Of a stretch of 64,000 bases of DNA, positions 8,547-18,177 are shown one piece after another. The position numbers and the translations under genes are program-made. Positions within the stretch are counted from its first letter, which is position 1. Every line of letters begins with the position of its first letter. The notes below the pieces were generated by a model. It saw only the letters and a program-made list of their open reading frames with translations, was not told the DNA's origin and ran no database searches. The stretch lies in the NCBI GenBank assembly GCA_902594235.1, contig CACJLJ010000001.1, forward strand, positions 62,001 to 126,000, given 5' to 3'. Origin of the DNA: an uncultured Pelagibacteraceae bacterium. Lineage in GTDB: Bacteria > Pseudomonadota > Alphaproteobacteria > Pelagibacterales > Pelagibacteraceae.

Positions 8547-9110
8547 ATGAAAAATGAGGCTACTTTGCAGAATTTAAGCGAATTTGAGAATAAATCTCTA
8601 CTAATAGTGGATGATGATAATCCATTTAGAGAGAGATTGGCAAGAGCTATGGAAAAAAAGGGTTTTGAGGTTATTCAAGCTGAGAGTGTAAGCAAGGGAA
8701 TAGAATCAGTAAAAAACAAGAAACCTGGTTTTGCTGTAGTTGATTTAAGACTAAATGACGGCAATGGTTTAGAGGTTGTTAAGGAAATACAATCATCAAA
8801 CTCATCAAGTAGAATAATAATGTTAACAGGTTATGGAAACATTCCAACAGCAGTCGCCGCTATTAAAGAGGGTGCAATTGATTATCTTGCTAAACCTGCT
8901 GATGCGGATGATGTTGAAAAGGCTTTATTGGCTGACCCATCAAAAAAAGCTGTCCCACCAGAAAATCCAATGTCAGCAGACAGAGTAAAATGGGAACATA
9001 TACATAGAGTTTTTGAATTATGTAATAGAAACGTATCCGAGACTGCGAGAAGATTAAAAATGCACAGAAGAACTCTTCAAAGAATATTATCGAAAAGATC
9101 TCCTAAATAA
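8547..9110 (+). CDS. actR: ActR/RegA-family redox response regulator
   Basis: A 187-aa response regulator. The receiver domain (about residues 16-130) has the acidic pocket VDDD at 21-24, the phospho-acceptor Asp66 in VVDLRL, the Thr in MLTGYG and Lys116 in YLAKPADADD. After a proline-containing linker comes a C-terminal Fis-type helix-turn-helix (VSETARRLKMHRRTLQRIL). This architecture is that of ActR/RegA/PrrA, global regulators of redox, respiration and carbon metabolism in Alphaproteobacteria. The usual partner, a RegB/ActS sensor kinase, is not adjacent. The 3' end overlaps bioY by 8 bp. Confidence 0.93.
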   Translation: MKNEATLQNLSEFENKSLLIVDDDNPFRERLARAMEKKGFEVIQAESVSKGIESVKNKKPGFAVVDLRLNDGNGLEVVKEIQSSNSSSRIIMLTGYGNIPTAVAAIKEGAIDYLAKPADADDVEKALLADPSKKAVPPENPMSADRVKWEHIHRVFELCNRNVSETARRLKMHRRTLQRILSKRSPK

Positions 9111-9654
9111 ATTTTCTAAACCTAAATATTTTTTTTGCTAAAATTGTTAATAAAGTAATTTTAAAGATTTCTGCTAATAAAAATGGTTTTACACCTAATT
9201 CAATAAGAGGTTTATCCCAACCTATAATCACTCCTAACCACAAAATTCCAAGTATATAAATAGTCGATACAGATAATATGAGTTTTAAAAAAGTCATTAC
9301 ATAATTATCTTCTATTTTTACAAAAGATGCCAATAAACATGCAAACAGAAAACCAACCAAATAACCCATCGTTGGTCCAGTAAAGTAAACTAGACCTATG
9401 CCTCTTTCGGGTGAATTTGAGAATACAGGCAAACCTATTATTCCTTCAATTAAATATAAACTTACTGTAGCTAAACCTATTTTATATCCAAAACTTAAAC
9501 CTAAAAACAATACAACAAACGTTTGCATCGTCATTGGCACTGGGTAAAAAGGTATTTTTACTTTCGCTGAAATAGCTAGAAGTATTGAGCCTAAAAAAAT
9601 TACAATTAATGATTTAAATATTCGTGTTTGAGAATTTTGCTTTATTAGTTCCAT
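9103..9654 (-). CDS. bioY: Biotin transporter substrate-binding component BioY
   Basis: A 183-aa membrane protein of the ECF-type S component family. Motifs include KIPFYPVPMTMQTFVVLFLG near the N-terminus, YLIEGIIGLPVFS, and TGPTMGYLVGFLFA, all typical of BioY. It imports biotin, alone or with shared ECF energising subunits; no bioM or bioN is nearby. This fits a vitamin-scavenging marine lifestyle. It is convergent with actR (8-bp overlap) and divergent from polA across only 46 bp. Confidence 0.92.
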   Translation of the reverse strand: MELIKQNSQTRIFKSLIVIFLGSILLAISAKVKIPFYPVPMTMQTFVVLFLGLSFGYKIGLATVSLYLIEGIIGLPVFSNSPERGIGLVYFTGPTMGYLVGFLFACLLASFVKIEDNYVMTFLKLILSVSTIYILGILWLGVIIGWDKPLIELGVKPFLLAEIFKITLLTILAKKIFRFRKFI

Positions 9655-9700
9655 AAAAAATAATAATCTAATTTTAATCGATAATCTATATTAATTTATA

Positions 9701-12475
9701 ATGAGCAAAATTCAAAAAACAGATCATTTTTATCTAATTGATGGATCTGGTTATATATTTAGAGCTTATTATGCATTACCTCCTTTGACTAGAAAAAGTG
9801 ATGGATTACCAACTGGAGCAGTAAGTGGTTTTTGTAGTATGTTATTTAAACTTCTTGAGGACTCAAAATCAGATAAAAATCTTCAGAAACCAACTCATTT
9901 TGCAGTTATTTTTGACTCAGCAAGGAAAACATTTAGAAATGAAATTTACAGTGAATACAAAGCTAATCGAGCTGAAGCCCCTGATGATTTAGCACCACAG
10001 TTTGAATATATAAGAAAATCTGTCTTAGCATTTAATTTACCTTCTGTTGAACTACCTAATTATGAGGCTGATGATTTGATAGCAACCTATGTTGAAGAAA
10101 TATTAAAAAAAGGTGCAAAAGTAACCATTGTTTCTTCTGATAAAGATTTGATGCAATTATTTAGAAAAGACGTTCGAATATATGACCCAATGAAAAATAA
10201 ATTTATAACAGATGAAGATGTTCAAAAAAAATTTGGAGTAGACTCAAGTAAAGTTATTGATGTGCAGGCTCTCGCAGGGGATAGTAGTGATAATGTTCCT
10301 GGGGTTCCTGGAATTGGAGTTAAAACAGCAGCTGAATTAATAAATAGATATGGAACACTAGAAAAACTTCTTGAATCAGCTCATGAAATTAAACAAAATA
10401 AAAGAAGAGAAACTCTTATTGAAAATAAGGATAAAGCTTTAATAAGTAAAAAATTAGTTACTTTAAAACACGATGCTCCAACAAATATAAAATTAGACCA
10501 ACTTTATCTTAAAGAGATTGATAAAGATAAACTTTATAAATTTTTAAGGGAAATGGAATTTAACAGATTATTAAGTTCAGCTATTTCTGCATATGGTGAA
10601 CCAGATTTTTCAACTAGAAAAGATAATGAGATAATTAAAAACAAAGAAAATCCAATTGATAAGAAAAATTATTACTTAATTTCTGATGTTAATGAAATTG
10701 ATGATTGGGTCAAAGAAGCTGAAGAGATTGGAGAGGTGTCGGTTGATACTGAAACCAGCTCTCTTGATCCACATCAAGCTGATTTAATTGGGATTTCATT
10801 GAGCACAAAGATTGGTAAGGCTTGCTATATACCAATAGGACATAAATCGAAAAAAAATATTACCAAAAATTTAGTTTTGGAAAAATTAAAACCTTTATTA
10901 GAGGATCCTAGTATTAAAAAGATAGGCCAAAATATTAAATATGATTTTATTGTATTTTATAAACAAGGAATTGAACTTAAATCAATGGAGGATACGATGT
11001 TAATGTCTTATGTATTAGATGCAGGAAAAAATCGACATAATATGGATACACTCGCCGAAATTCATTTGGGTCATAAAACTATAGCATTTAAAGACTTAGT
11101 AGGTACTGGAAAAAAAGAAATAAATTTTAGTGAAGTTGATATAGAAAAAGCAAAAGATTATGCAGCAGAGGATGCTGACATTACATTAAGATTATATCAA
11201 AAATTTAAAAAGAACCTGAAGACAGAAAAAATGACCAATTTATACGAGACCTTTGAAAAACCAATGATCAAGATTCTAGCATTAATGGAGATAGAGGGAA
11301 TTATGATTGATAGCAAATTTTTAAAAATTTTATCATCAAAATTTGAAAAAAAGATAAAGAAAATTCAAAATGAAGTTTTTAAAATTTCAAACAAGGAATT
11401 TAATATTGCTTCGCCTAAGCAGTTAGGTGAAATAATTTATAATGACTTAAAGATAGCAAATCTTAAAAAAACTAAAAAAGGAAGTTTTGCAACTAGCGCA
11501 TCTGTTTTAGAGGATTTAGCATTTAAAGGACATAAATTTCCTCAATTAGTTTTAGATTGGAGACAACTGTCTAAATTAAAAAATACATATTCGGATACAT
11601 TGCCTGAACATATAAATCCTAAAACAAAACGAGTTCATACATCATTTTTACTAGCGGCCACTACTACTGGTAGGTTAGCATCTAGTGATCCAAATTTACA
11701 AAATATTCCGATTAAATCTGAGGATGGAAAGGATATTAGAAAAGCTTTTATTACAGATAAAGACTCTGTTTTAATTTCTGCCGATTATAATCAAATTGAA
11801 ATGAGAATTTTGGCAGATCTTGCAGACGTTAAGGAGCTTAAAAAAGCATTTAAAAATAAAGAGGATATTCACTCATTGACAGCTAGTCAAATATTTAATG
11901 TGGACCTTAAAAAGGTTAGTGAAGATCAAAGAAGAAAAGCAAAAGCAATTAATTTTGGAATTATATATGGAATATCACAATACGGTTTAGCAAAGCAAAT
12001 AAACGTTACAAATCATGAAGCCGAGGAATTTCTAAATGCATATTTTGCAAGGTTTCCAGAAATAAAAGTTTATATGGATCAGACAATAAAATTTTGCAGA
12101 AAAAGTGGTTATGTAAATAATATTTTTGGGAGAAGATCTCATTTTATAAATATTAATGATAAAAACTATAATGTGAGAAATTTCCAAGAGCGAGCAGCTA
12201 TTAATGCTCCAATCCAAGGGTCCGCATCAGAAATTATGAGGTTAGCAATGATAAGATTGTCAAAAAAATTAAATGATGAAAAATTAAAGAAAACTAAGAT
12301 GCTATTACAAATTCACGATGAGTTAATTTTTGAAACACCAAAAGCAGAATCAAAAAGAATCAGCAAAGTTATAATTGATGAAATGTCTGGCGTTGCTGAT
12401 AGTGATAGCCACTCATTTTCAATACCTCTAACTGTAGATATTAATATAGGAGATAATTGGGGTGCCTTACATTAA
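9701..12475 (+). CDS. polA: DNA polymerase I
   Basis: A 924-aa full-length Pol I. Residues about 1-300 are the 5' nuclease (IDGSGYIFRAYYALPPLT, YEADDLIATY, SSDKDLMQL, GDSSDNVPGVPGIGVKTA). The middle 3'-5' exonuclease domain keeps its catalytic acids (VDTETSSLD, GQNIKYDF, YAAEDADITLRLY), so proofreading should be active. The polymerase domain has TTTGRLASSDPNLQNIP, SADYNQIEMRILADL, RRKAKAINFGIIYG and LLQIHDELIFE. It fills gaps in repair and removes RNA primers. It stands alone, with short spacers on both sides. Confidence 0.98.
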   Translation: MSKIQKTDHFYLIDGSGYIFRAYYALPPLTRKSDGLPTGAVSGFCSMLFKLLEDSKSDKNLQKPTHFAVIFDSARKTFRNEIYSEYKANRAEAPDDLAPQFEYIRKSVLAFNLPSVELPNYEADDLIATYVEEILKKGAKVTIVSSDKDLMQLFRKDVRIYDPMKNKFITDEDVQKKFGVDSSKVIDVQALAGDSSDNVPGVPGIGVKTAAELINRYGTLEKLLESAHEIKQNKRRETLIENKDKALISKKLVTLKHDAPTNIKLDQLYLKEIDKDKLYKFLREMEFNRLLSSAISAYGEPDFSTRKDNEIIKNKENPIDKKNYYLISDVNEIDDWVKEAEEIGEVSVDTETSSLDPHQADLIGISLSTKIGKACYIPIGHKSKKNITKNLVLEKLKPLLEDPSIKKIGQNIKYDFIVFYKQGIELKSMEDTMLMSYVLDAGKNRHNMDTLAEIHLGHKTIAFKDLVGTGKKEINFSEVDIEKAKDYAAEDADITLRLYQKFKKNLKTEKMTNLYETFEKPMIKILALMEIEGIMIDSKFLKILSSKFEKKIKKIQNEVFKISNKEFNIASPKQLGEIIYNDLKIANLKKTKKGSFATSASVLEDLAFKGHKFPQLVLDWRQLSKLKNTYSDTLPEHINPKTKRVHTSFLLAATTTGRLASSDPNLQNIPIKSEDGKDIRKAFITDKDSVLISADYNQIEMRILADLADVKELKKAFKNKEDIHSLTASQIFNVDLKKVSEDQRRKAKAINFGIIYGISQYGLAKQINVTNHEAEEFLNAYFARFPEIKVYMDQTIKFCRKSGYVNNIFGRRSHFININDKNYNVRNFQERAAINAPIQGSASEIMRLAMIRLSKKLNDEKLKKTKMLLQIHDELIFETPKAESKRISKVIIDEMSGVADSDSHSFSIPLTVDINIGDNWGALH

Positions 12476-12526
12476 TTTAAATTTGATTGCCCAAATTAGA
12501 ACAATTTAGTATTTTTATAATTAAGT

Positions 12527-13234
12527 ATGTATAAACAAACAATCGCACTTATAGATGATGATAGAAATATACTTACTAGCCTCAGCATTGCTTTAGAAAA
12601 AGAGGGATTTAAGGTACAAACTTATATAGATGGGGAAAGTGCTTTAATTGGTTTAACAAGGACTCCCCCAGACCTTGCTATCATTGATATCAAGATGCCA
12701 AAAATGGATGGAGAGGAATTGTTAAAAAAACTTAGAAAGAAAACTTCTTTACCAGTAATTTTTTTAACTTCAAAAGATGACGAAATAGATGAGTTGCTTG
12801 GGTTAAAATTAGGTGCAGATGATTTTGTAAAAAAATCAGGTGGATTTTCGATAAAAGTATTAATTGAGAGAATAAGGGTTCAGCTTCGAAAAAAAGATTC
12901 AAAAGAAACAATGGAGGAAAATAAAAGTATTATTACGCATGGAAAATTGAAATTAGACCCTTCACAGCTTGAATGTGAGTGGAATGGAAAACAGTTACCC
13001 GATAAATTGACTACAACTGAATTTTTGTTAGTGAAAGAATTGGCTAAAAGACCTGGAATAATTAAAGAAAGAGCTCAACTTATGGATATAGCTTATAGAG
13101 AAGATACTGATATTGAGGATAGAACAATAGATAGCCATGTTAAAAGAATAAGAAAAAAATTTAAAAAAGTTGATCCCGATTTTTCAGCTATAGAAACAAG
13201 ATATGGAAGTGGATATAGATGGAATGTTAGTTAA
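12527..13234 (+). CDS. chvI: ChvI-like OmpR-family response regulator
   Basis: A 235-aa OmpR-type regulator. The receiver domain has the acidic cluster IDDD at residues 10-13, phospho-acceptor Asp54 (IIDIKMP) and a Thr in FLTSKDD. The winged-helix DNA-binding domain follows (TTEFLLVKELAKRPG, REDTDIEDRTIDSHVKRIRKKF, ETRYGSGYRWN). Gene order with the kinase and the DNA-binding sequence match ChvI/ExoR-system regulators of Alphaproteobacteria, which respond to envelope or acid stress. After the conserved receiver Lys (K103) the near-universal proline is replaced by SGG. The start of the kinase gene overlaps its stop (TAATG). Confidence 0.88.
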   Translation: MYKQTIALIDDDRNILTSLSIALEKEGFKVQTYIDGESALIGLTRTPPDLAIIDIKMPKMDGEELLKKLRKKTSLPVIFLTSKDDEIDELLGLKLGADDFVKKSGGFSIKVLIERIRVQLRKKDSKETMEENKSIITHGKLKLDPSQLECEWNGKQLPDKLTTTEFLLVKELAKRPGIIKERAQLMDIAYREDTDIEDRTIDSHVKRIRKKFKKVDPDFSAIETRYGSGYRWNVS

Positions 13235-14775
13235 TGTTTAGTAGTTTTCTTAAAAATTTATCAATTTTAAAAAAATTTTTATTTATTAATTTAATTTTTT
13301 TTTCAATTATTGGATTATTTACGTTTATTTATTTAAAAAATGTTCAACCAAATCTGATAAAAAAAAAATCATCAAATCATATTGAAGTAATCAATAACAC
13401 AATTGATAATTTAACAAGATTAAATATAAAATTTGTTGAAGAAGATATTAGAAAATTTTTATTTTCAACAAGATTTCTTTTTCAAAATTTAGATAGAGTA
13501 ATTTTTTTTGATAATCAACTAAATTTGGTTGGTGACACTGATACTTTGGATCTTGATCCCAGATCTTTTTCAAAAAGAATAGATACAGTAGAATTAGAAA
13601 TTTTAAGTGAGGAGATTACAAAAGAAATTATAGAAAAAAAGAATATCAAACTAGGAGATGACAATACAGTTTCATTAAAAGATATACTTTACAATTATGC
13701 TGGATCTAAAAATTTTGGTATCCCTTACACCTTCACACAAGATGAATTTAATAAATTTTATTTGACGACAATAAAGAATGTAATGCAGAATGATCAAAAT
13801 ATAGGTTATTTAGCAATTACCGAAAATGCAAATGATGTTAAAGCAGCTATTGAAGAGAGAAAAAGTTTTATAATAAGAACAGCATTAGCGGTTGGTATAG
13901 TAATTTTAATTTTCTCGTTCGTTCTAAATAGATACTTTCTTAAACCGATTAAAAATTTAGTAAGTTATACAAAAACAATAAAAGATCAAAATGCAAAAAA
14001 AACGAATATTGAGGGATTAAAATTAAGAAATGATGAGCTTGGATTATTGTCTAATTCATTAGATGATATGACATTAGAACTTAAAAAAAGAATTTCAAAT
14101 GCAGAAAATTTTTCAACAGATCTGGTGCATGAGATAAGGAACCCTCTTGCTTCCCTTAAAAGCGCCTCTGAAATTTTACATGATACTAGTGATGTTAAAC
14201 AAAGGATAAAATTAATTGATATTTTGAGCCATGACGTGCAAAGAATTGAAAGATTGATAACAGATTATTCACAAATGCTAAAAGATGAAGTTGCGCTGAG
14301 TAAAGAAAAAATTAAAAGACTTGATATTGAACCAATTATAAAATCAGTTGTAGATGATTTTAATAATATTTATAAATTGAAAAGAGGAATTAATATTTCA
14401 TATTTGAATGATGGAAAAAATAAATATTTTATTAATGGAATTGAAAACAGGATTGAACAAATAGTCGCTAATCTCTTGGATAATGCAATATCTTTTAGTG
14501 ATGACAATAAAGATGTGATTGTTAAAGTTTCAAAATTAGAAAATGATAAAGTTTCAATAAGTATTTTAGATGAAGGACAAGGATTCAAAGAAAAAGATAC
14601 AAACAAAATATTCAAAAGATTTTATAGTAATAGACCTGACAAGTTTGGACAACATTCAGGACTTGGTTTGAATATTGTTAAAAATTTAGTTGATTTACAT
14701 AATGCAACAATCAGGGCATCAAACAGATTAGACAGAAAGGGAGCAAGTATGGAGATTATATTCCCAAATGTCTAA
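13234..14775 (+). CDS. chvG: ChvG-like sensor histidine kinase
   Basis: A 513-aa membrane histidine kinase. A transmembrane helix lies near residues 13-33, a periplasmic sensor region of about 170 residues follows, and a second helix is near 210-232. Then come a HAMP domain, the dimerisation box with phospho-His299 (VHEIRNPLASLKSASE), and an ATPase domain with the N box (QIVANLLDNAISFS), DEGQGF and SGLGLNIVKNLV. It should phosphorylate the ChvI-like regulator encoded just upstream with a one-base overlap. It matches the ChvG/ExoS group by context and architecture; the signal sensed is unknown. Confidence 0.88.
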   Translation: MFSSFLKNLSILKKFLFINLIFFSIIGLFTFIYLKNVQPNLIKKKSSNHIEVINNTIDNLTRLNIKFVEEDIRKFLFSTRFLFQNLDRVIFFDNQLNLVGDTDTLDLDPRSFSKRIDTVELEILSEEITKEIIEKKNIKLGDDNTVSLKDILYNYAGSKNFGIPYTFTQDEFNKFYLTTIKNVMQNDQNIGYLAITENANDVKAAIEERKSFIIRTALAVGIVILIFSFVLNRYFLKPIKNLVSYTKTIKDQNAKKTNIEGLKLRNDELGLLSNSLDDMTLELKKRISNAENFSTDLVHEIRNPLASLKSASEILHDTSDVKQRIKLIDILSHDVQRIERLITDYSQMLKDEVALSKEKIKRLDIEPIIKSVVDDFNNIYKLKRGINISYLNDGKNKYFINGIENRIEQIVANLLDNAISFSDDNKDVIVKVSKLENDKVSISILDEGQGFKEKDTNKIFKRFYSNRPDKFGQHSGLGLNIVKNLVDLHNATIRASNRLDRKGASMEIIFPNV

Positions 14776-14820
14776 AGAGTTCTATTGATTAATTAATTCT
14801 TTATTGTTAGAAGACGCACC

Positions 14821-16107
14821 ATGGAAGATTTCAAAGTAAAAGATTTAACTTTAGCTGAATTTGGAAGAAAAGAGATTTCAATAGCAGAGAGTGAGATGCC
14901 TGGCTTAATGGCTTTAAGAGAAGAATACTCTGGAAAATCACCTCTTAAAGGGGCGAAAATTATTGGGTGTCTTCATATGACTATTCAAACTGCTGTTTTA
15001 ATTGAAACTCTTGTGGCCTTAGGAGCAGAGGTAAGATGGTCGTCTTGTAATATTTTTTCAACTCAAGATCATGCAGCTGCCGCCATCGCAAAAGCCGGAA
15101 TTCCTGTGTATGCTTGGAAAGGTGAAACTGAGGAAGAATATGTTTGGTGTATCAAACAAACAATTGAAGGCAAAAAAGATTGGGTACCAAATATGCTTTT
15201 AGATGATGGAGGAGATCTTACAGCGATGATGCATCAAGATTATAAAAATTTGCTTAAGAATGTAAAAGGTGTTTCAGAGGAAACAACAACTGGAATTAAG
15301 GCTCTTAATAAAATGGAAAAAGACAAAACTTTGTTAGTGCCTGCAATAAATGTGAATGATTCAGTGACAAAATCAAAATTTGATAACCTTTATGGATGTA
15401 GAGAAAGTTTAGTTGACGGCATAAGAAGAGCAACAGATATAATGATGTCTGGAAAAATTGCTATTGTTGCTGGTTTCGGAGATGTTGGAAAAGGAAGTGC
15501 TGCTTCTTTAAGACAAAGTGGGGCAAGAGTATTAGTTACCGAAGCTGATCCAATTTGTGCTTTACAAGCGGCGATGGAAGGTTATGAGGTGGTTTTGATG
15601 GAAGAGGCTATTAGTAAAGCTGATATAGTGGTTACTGCAACTGGCAACAAAGATATTGTTACAGCAGATCATATGCGAGAAATGAAAGATAGAGCAATTT
15701 TGTGTAACATAGGTCATTTTGATAACGAAATTCAAGTTGAAGCTTTGAAAAATTATAAATGGACTGAAGTAAAACCTCAAGTTCATGAAATAGAACTACC
15801 TAGTAAAAAAAGAATTATATTATTGGCAGAAGGTAGACTGGTTAATTTGGGCTGTGCTACAGGTCATCCAAGTTTTGTAATGAGTGCATCTTTTACTAAT
15901 CAGGTGATTGCCCAGATAGAGCTTTGGAATAATCATAAAAACTATGAAAACAAAGTTTATGTTTTACCTAAACATCTAGATGAGAAGGTTGCCACTCTTC
16001 ATCTTAAGAAAGTTGGAGCAAAATTAACTAAATTATCAAAAGAACAGGCGGACTATATTAGTGTTGGAGTTGAAGGTCCTTTTAAACCCAATGCCTATCG
16101 CTACTAA
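14821..16107 (+). CDS. ahcY: Adenosylhomocysteinase
   Basis: A 428-aa SAH hydrolase that reversibly cleaves S-adenosylhomocysteine to adenosine and homocysteine with tightly bound NAD. Recognisable motifs are [27 protein letters not shown], the NAD loop [40 protein letters not shown] and the C-terminal KPNAYRY tail. It recycles the by-product of methylation, likely heavily used in a methyl-metabolising marine cell. The last 17 nt overlap the tsaE start. Location after chvG is common in this bacterial group. Confidence 0.98.
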   Translation: MEDFKVKDLTLAEFGRKEISIAESEMPGLMALREEYSGKSPLKGAKIIGCLHMTIQTAVLIETLVALGAEVRWSSCNIFSTQDHAAAAIAKAGIPVYAWKGETEEEYVWCIKQTIEGKKDWVPNMLLDDGGDLTAMMHQDYKNLLKNVKGVSEETTTGIKALNKMEKDKTLLVPAINVNDSVTKSKFDNLYGCRESLVDGIRRATDIMMSGKIAIVAGFGDVGKGSAASLRQSGARVLVTEADPICALQAAMEGYEVVLMEEAISKADIVVTATGNKDIVTADHMREMKDRAILCNIGHFDNEIQVEALKNYKWTEVKPQVHEIELPSKKRIILLAEGRLVNLGCATGHPSFVMSASFTNQVIAQIELWNNHKNYENKVYVLPKHLDEKVATLHLKKVGAKLTKLSKEQADYISVGVEGPFKPNAYRY

Positions 16108-16546
16108 GAGTGATAAAATAGACCTATCTTCAGAAAAAAAAACAGAAGAATTTGCATATAAAATTTTAAAAAAGATCAAACCTGGAAACACTGTTTTTTT
16201 ATACGGTGAAATTGGAGTAGGCAAAACAACTTTTATTAGATACCTAATTAATGAGTTTCAAAAAGTGAATAAATTAGAAATAACTGAGGTTACGAGCCCA
16301 ACATTTAATTTGTTAAATGAGTATCAAATTAATGGAATCAAGATAAACCATTATGATTTATTTAGGTTAAAATCAGCTGGGGAGATAAAAAATTTAGATC
16401 TGTTTGAAGATAATAAAAACACAATTACCCTAATTGAATGGCCACAAATGATTAAAGAAAAACCTGAAAATTTGATAGAATTAGTTTTTGAGTATGGAAT
16501 AAATCACCAAACTAGATCTGTAAAAATTAAAGGTTTAGAGCTGTAA
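16091..16546 (+). CDS. tsaE: tRNA threonylcarbamoyladenosine biosynthesis ATPase TsaE
   Basis: A 151-aa P-loop ATPase. The Walker A motif [10 protein letters not shown] lies near residue 42, and family motifs [22 protein letters not shown] and LIEWPQ follow. TsaE supports TsaB/TsaD in making t6A37 on ANN-decoding tRNAs. I chose the ATG at 16091 ([11 protein letters not shown]). An in-frame start at 16061 would lengthen the overlap with ahcY to 47 nt and adds residues unlike the family. The gene leads into amgK and murU (6-nt gap), a typical alphaproteobacterial arrangement. Confidence 0.93.
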   Translation: MPIATKSDKIDLSSEKKTEEFAYKILKKIKPGNTVFLYGEIGVGKTTFIRYLINEFQKVNKLEITEVTSPTFNLLNEYQINGIKINHYDLFRLKSAGEIKNLDLFEDNKNTITLIEWPQMIKEKPENLIELVFEYGINHQTRSVKIKGLEL

Positions 16547-16552
16547 TTTTCA

Positions 16553-17494
16553 ATGACTAAATTGATTAAAATAAAGGGTGATGCATCGTTTAGAAGTTTT
16601 TTTAGAAAGAAAGAGAATGGTTATTCATCTATTGTTGTTTATGCAAAAAAGGAAAAATTTAAAAATTTACTTGTGTATGATGCAATTAATAAAATTTTCA
16701 AAAAAAACAAAATTTTAGCCCCAAGCTTATATAGTCAAAAATATAGTAAAAATTATATTGAGATAGAAGATTTTGGAAACAAAACTATTTTTAAAATATT
16801 AAAAAAAAAAAGTAGAAATAAATTAAGATGTTTTAATCAAATAATTAAATTGTTAATACAAATTCAGTCTATTAGAAGCAAACAGATAAAAAATTTTAAA
16901 AATCAAAATTATACAATTCCTAAATATGATAAAAAGATTTTAGCTAAGGAGGCAAATTTATTTTGTGACTGGTATATTAAGGATAATTTGTCAAAATCTA
17001 GAAGAAAAAAATTTACAAAAAATTTTAAAAAAATAATTAAAAAACTTACTTTAAAATTAAAATTAAAAAACAATATTTTAGTTCATAGAGATTTCCATGT
17101 TTCAAATCTGATGTTAGTAGATAATAAAATAGGTGTAATTGATAGTCAGGACGCAATAATTGGTAATAAAGCTTACGATTTAGCTTCTTTAATAGATGAT
17201 GTGAGATTAAAAACTTCTGACTCTTTTAAAAAGAAAATCTTTTATTTGTATTTTAAAAGGCAAAAAAATTTGGACATTAAAAAATTTAAAAATGATTTTG
17301 AAATATTATCAATTTTAAGAAATTTAAAAATAATTGGAATATTTACTCGACTAGCTCTAAGGGACGGTAAAAAAAATTATCTAAAATTAATTCCTTATAC
17401 ATGGCAATTAATTAATATGCGTATCCATCAAAATGATGCATTCATTGATTTGAAAAATTTATTAAGTCAATATTTTAAAAAAAAAATTAAATGA
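16553..17494 (+). CDS. amgK: AmgK-like anomeric sugar kinase (aminoglycoside phosphotransferase fold)
   Basis: A 313-aa protein of the APH/choline-kinase fold. The N-terminal ASFRSFFR motif is typical of the AmgK group, and the catalytic loop LVHRDFHVSNLM near residue 180 and the metal site GVIDSQDAIIGNKAYDLASL are present. AmgK phosphorylates MurNAc (and GlcNAc) at the anomeric carbon, bypassing de novo UDP-MurNAc synthesis. Assignment rests on the motifs and on the murU-like gene that overlaps its stop (ATGA). The sequence is exceptionally lysine- and asparagine-rich. In related bacteria this cluster often continues into addB/addA, which is not the case here. Confidence 0.85.
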   Translation: MTKLIKIKGDASFRSFFRKKENGYSSIVVYAKKEKFKNLLVYDAINKIFKKNKILAPSLYSQKYSKNYIEIEDFGNKTIFKILKKKSRNKLRCFNQIIKLLIQIQSIRSKQIKNFKNQNYTIPKYDKKILAKEANLFCDWYIKDNLSKSRRKKFTKNFKKIIKKLTLKLKLKNNILVHRDFHVSNLMLVDNKIGVIDSQDAIIGNKAYDLASLIDDVRLKTSDSFKKKIFYLYFKRQKNLDIKKFKNDFEILSILRNLKIIGIFTRLALRDGKKNYLKLIPYTWQLINMRIHQNDAFIDLKNLLSQYFKKKIK

Positions 17495-18177
17495 GAATAA
17501 AAACAGCTTTAATATTATGCGCGGGTTTTGGAAAAAGATTAAACCCATTAACTTTGTCAACTCCTAAACCTCTTCTTAAACTAAATAATAAAACAATATT
17601 AGAGATTTGTATAAATCTAATTTTAAAATTAGGTATCAAACAAATCTATATCAATACGTTTCATTTAAGTGAGCAAATTTTTCAGTTTATTGAGAGTAAG
17701 AAGTTTCCAATAAATATTCAAATAATTAAAGAAGATAATGAGATACTCAATACAGGTGGAGGAATATTAAATTTGATGAATCATTCAGATGATAATGATT
17801 TTATAATCTTTAATCCAGATACAATATGGAGTGAGAATTATTTGAATGAAATTTTGAAAATGGAGAATTTTTATTTTTCTAATAAATTAAATAATCTTCT
17901 TTTATTAGTAAAAAAAAATTTAAGTTTTGACAAAAATTTGAAAGGGGATTTTAATTTAAAGACTAATCAAATAAATAGAGATAATAAAGAATTCACTTTT
18001 ATCGGATGTCAAATCTTAAATAAAAAGTTATTTGAAAATTATAAAGTAAATAATTTTCCAATATTAGAGATTTGGAATAAATTAGAGACAAGTAATAAGT
18101 TAAATGGTTTTGAAAGTTTAAACAAATTTTATCATTTAACAAATTTTGAAGTTTTTAGAAAACTAAAAGATCTTTAG
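17491..18177 (+). CDS. murU: MurU-like sugar-1-phosphate nucleotidyltransferase
   Basis: A 228-aa nucleotidyltransferase. The N-terminal signature CAGFGKRLNPLTLSTPKPLL is the NTP-binding loop, NTGGGI contacts the sugar nucleotide, and NPDTIW supplies the metal-binding Asp. MurU makes UDP-MurNAc from MurNAc-1-phosphate, the step after AmgK. The start overlaps the amgK stop by 4 bp, so coupling is likely. The C-terminal 23 nt overlap the convergent gpmA gene. A related hexose-1-phosphate nucleotidyltransferase activity is possible, but the amgK neighbour favours MurU. Confidence 0.85.
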   Translation: MRIKTALILCAGFGKRLNPLTLSTPKPLLKLNNKTILEICINLILKLGIKQIYINTFHLSEQIFQFIESKKFPINIQIIKEDNEILNTGGGILNLMNHSDDNDFIIFNPDTIWSENYLNEILKMENFYFSNKLNNLLLLVKKNLSFDKNLKGDFNLKTNQINRDNKEFTFIGCQILNKKLFENYKVNNFPILEIWNKLETSNKLNGFESLNKFYHLTNFEVFRKLKDL

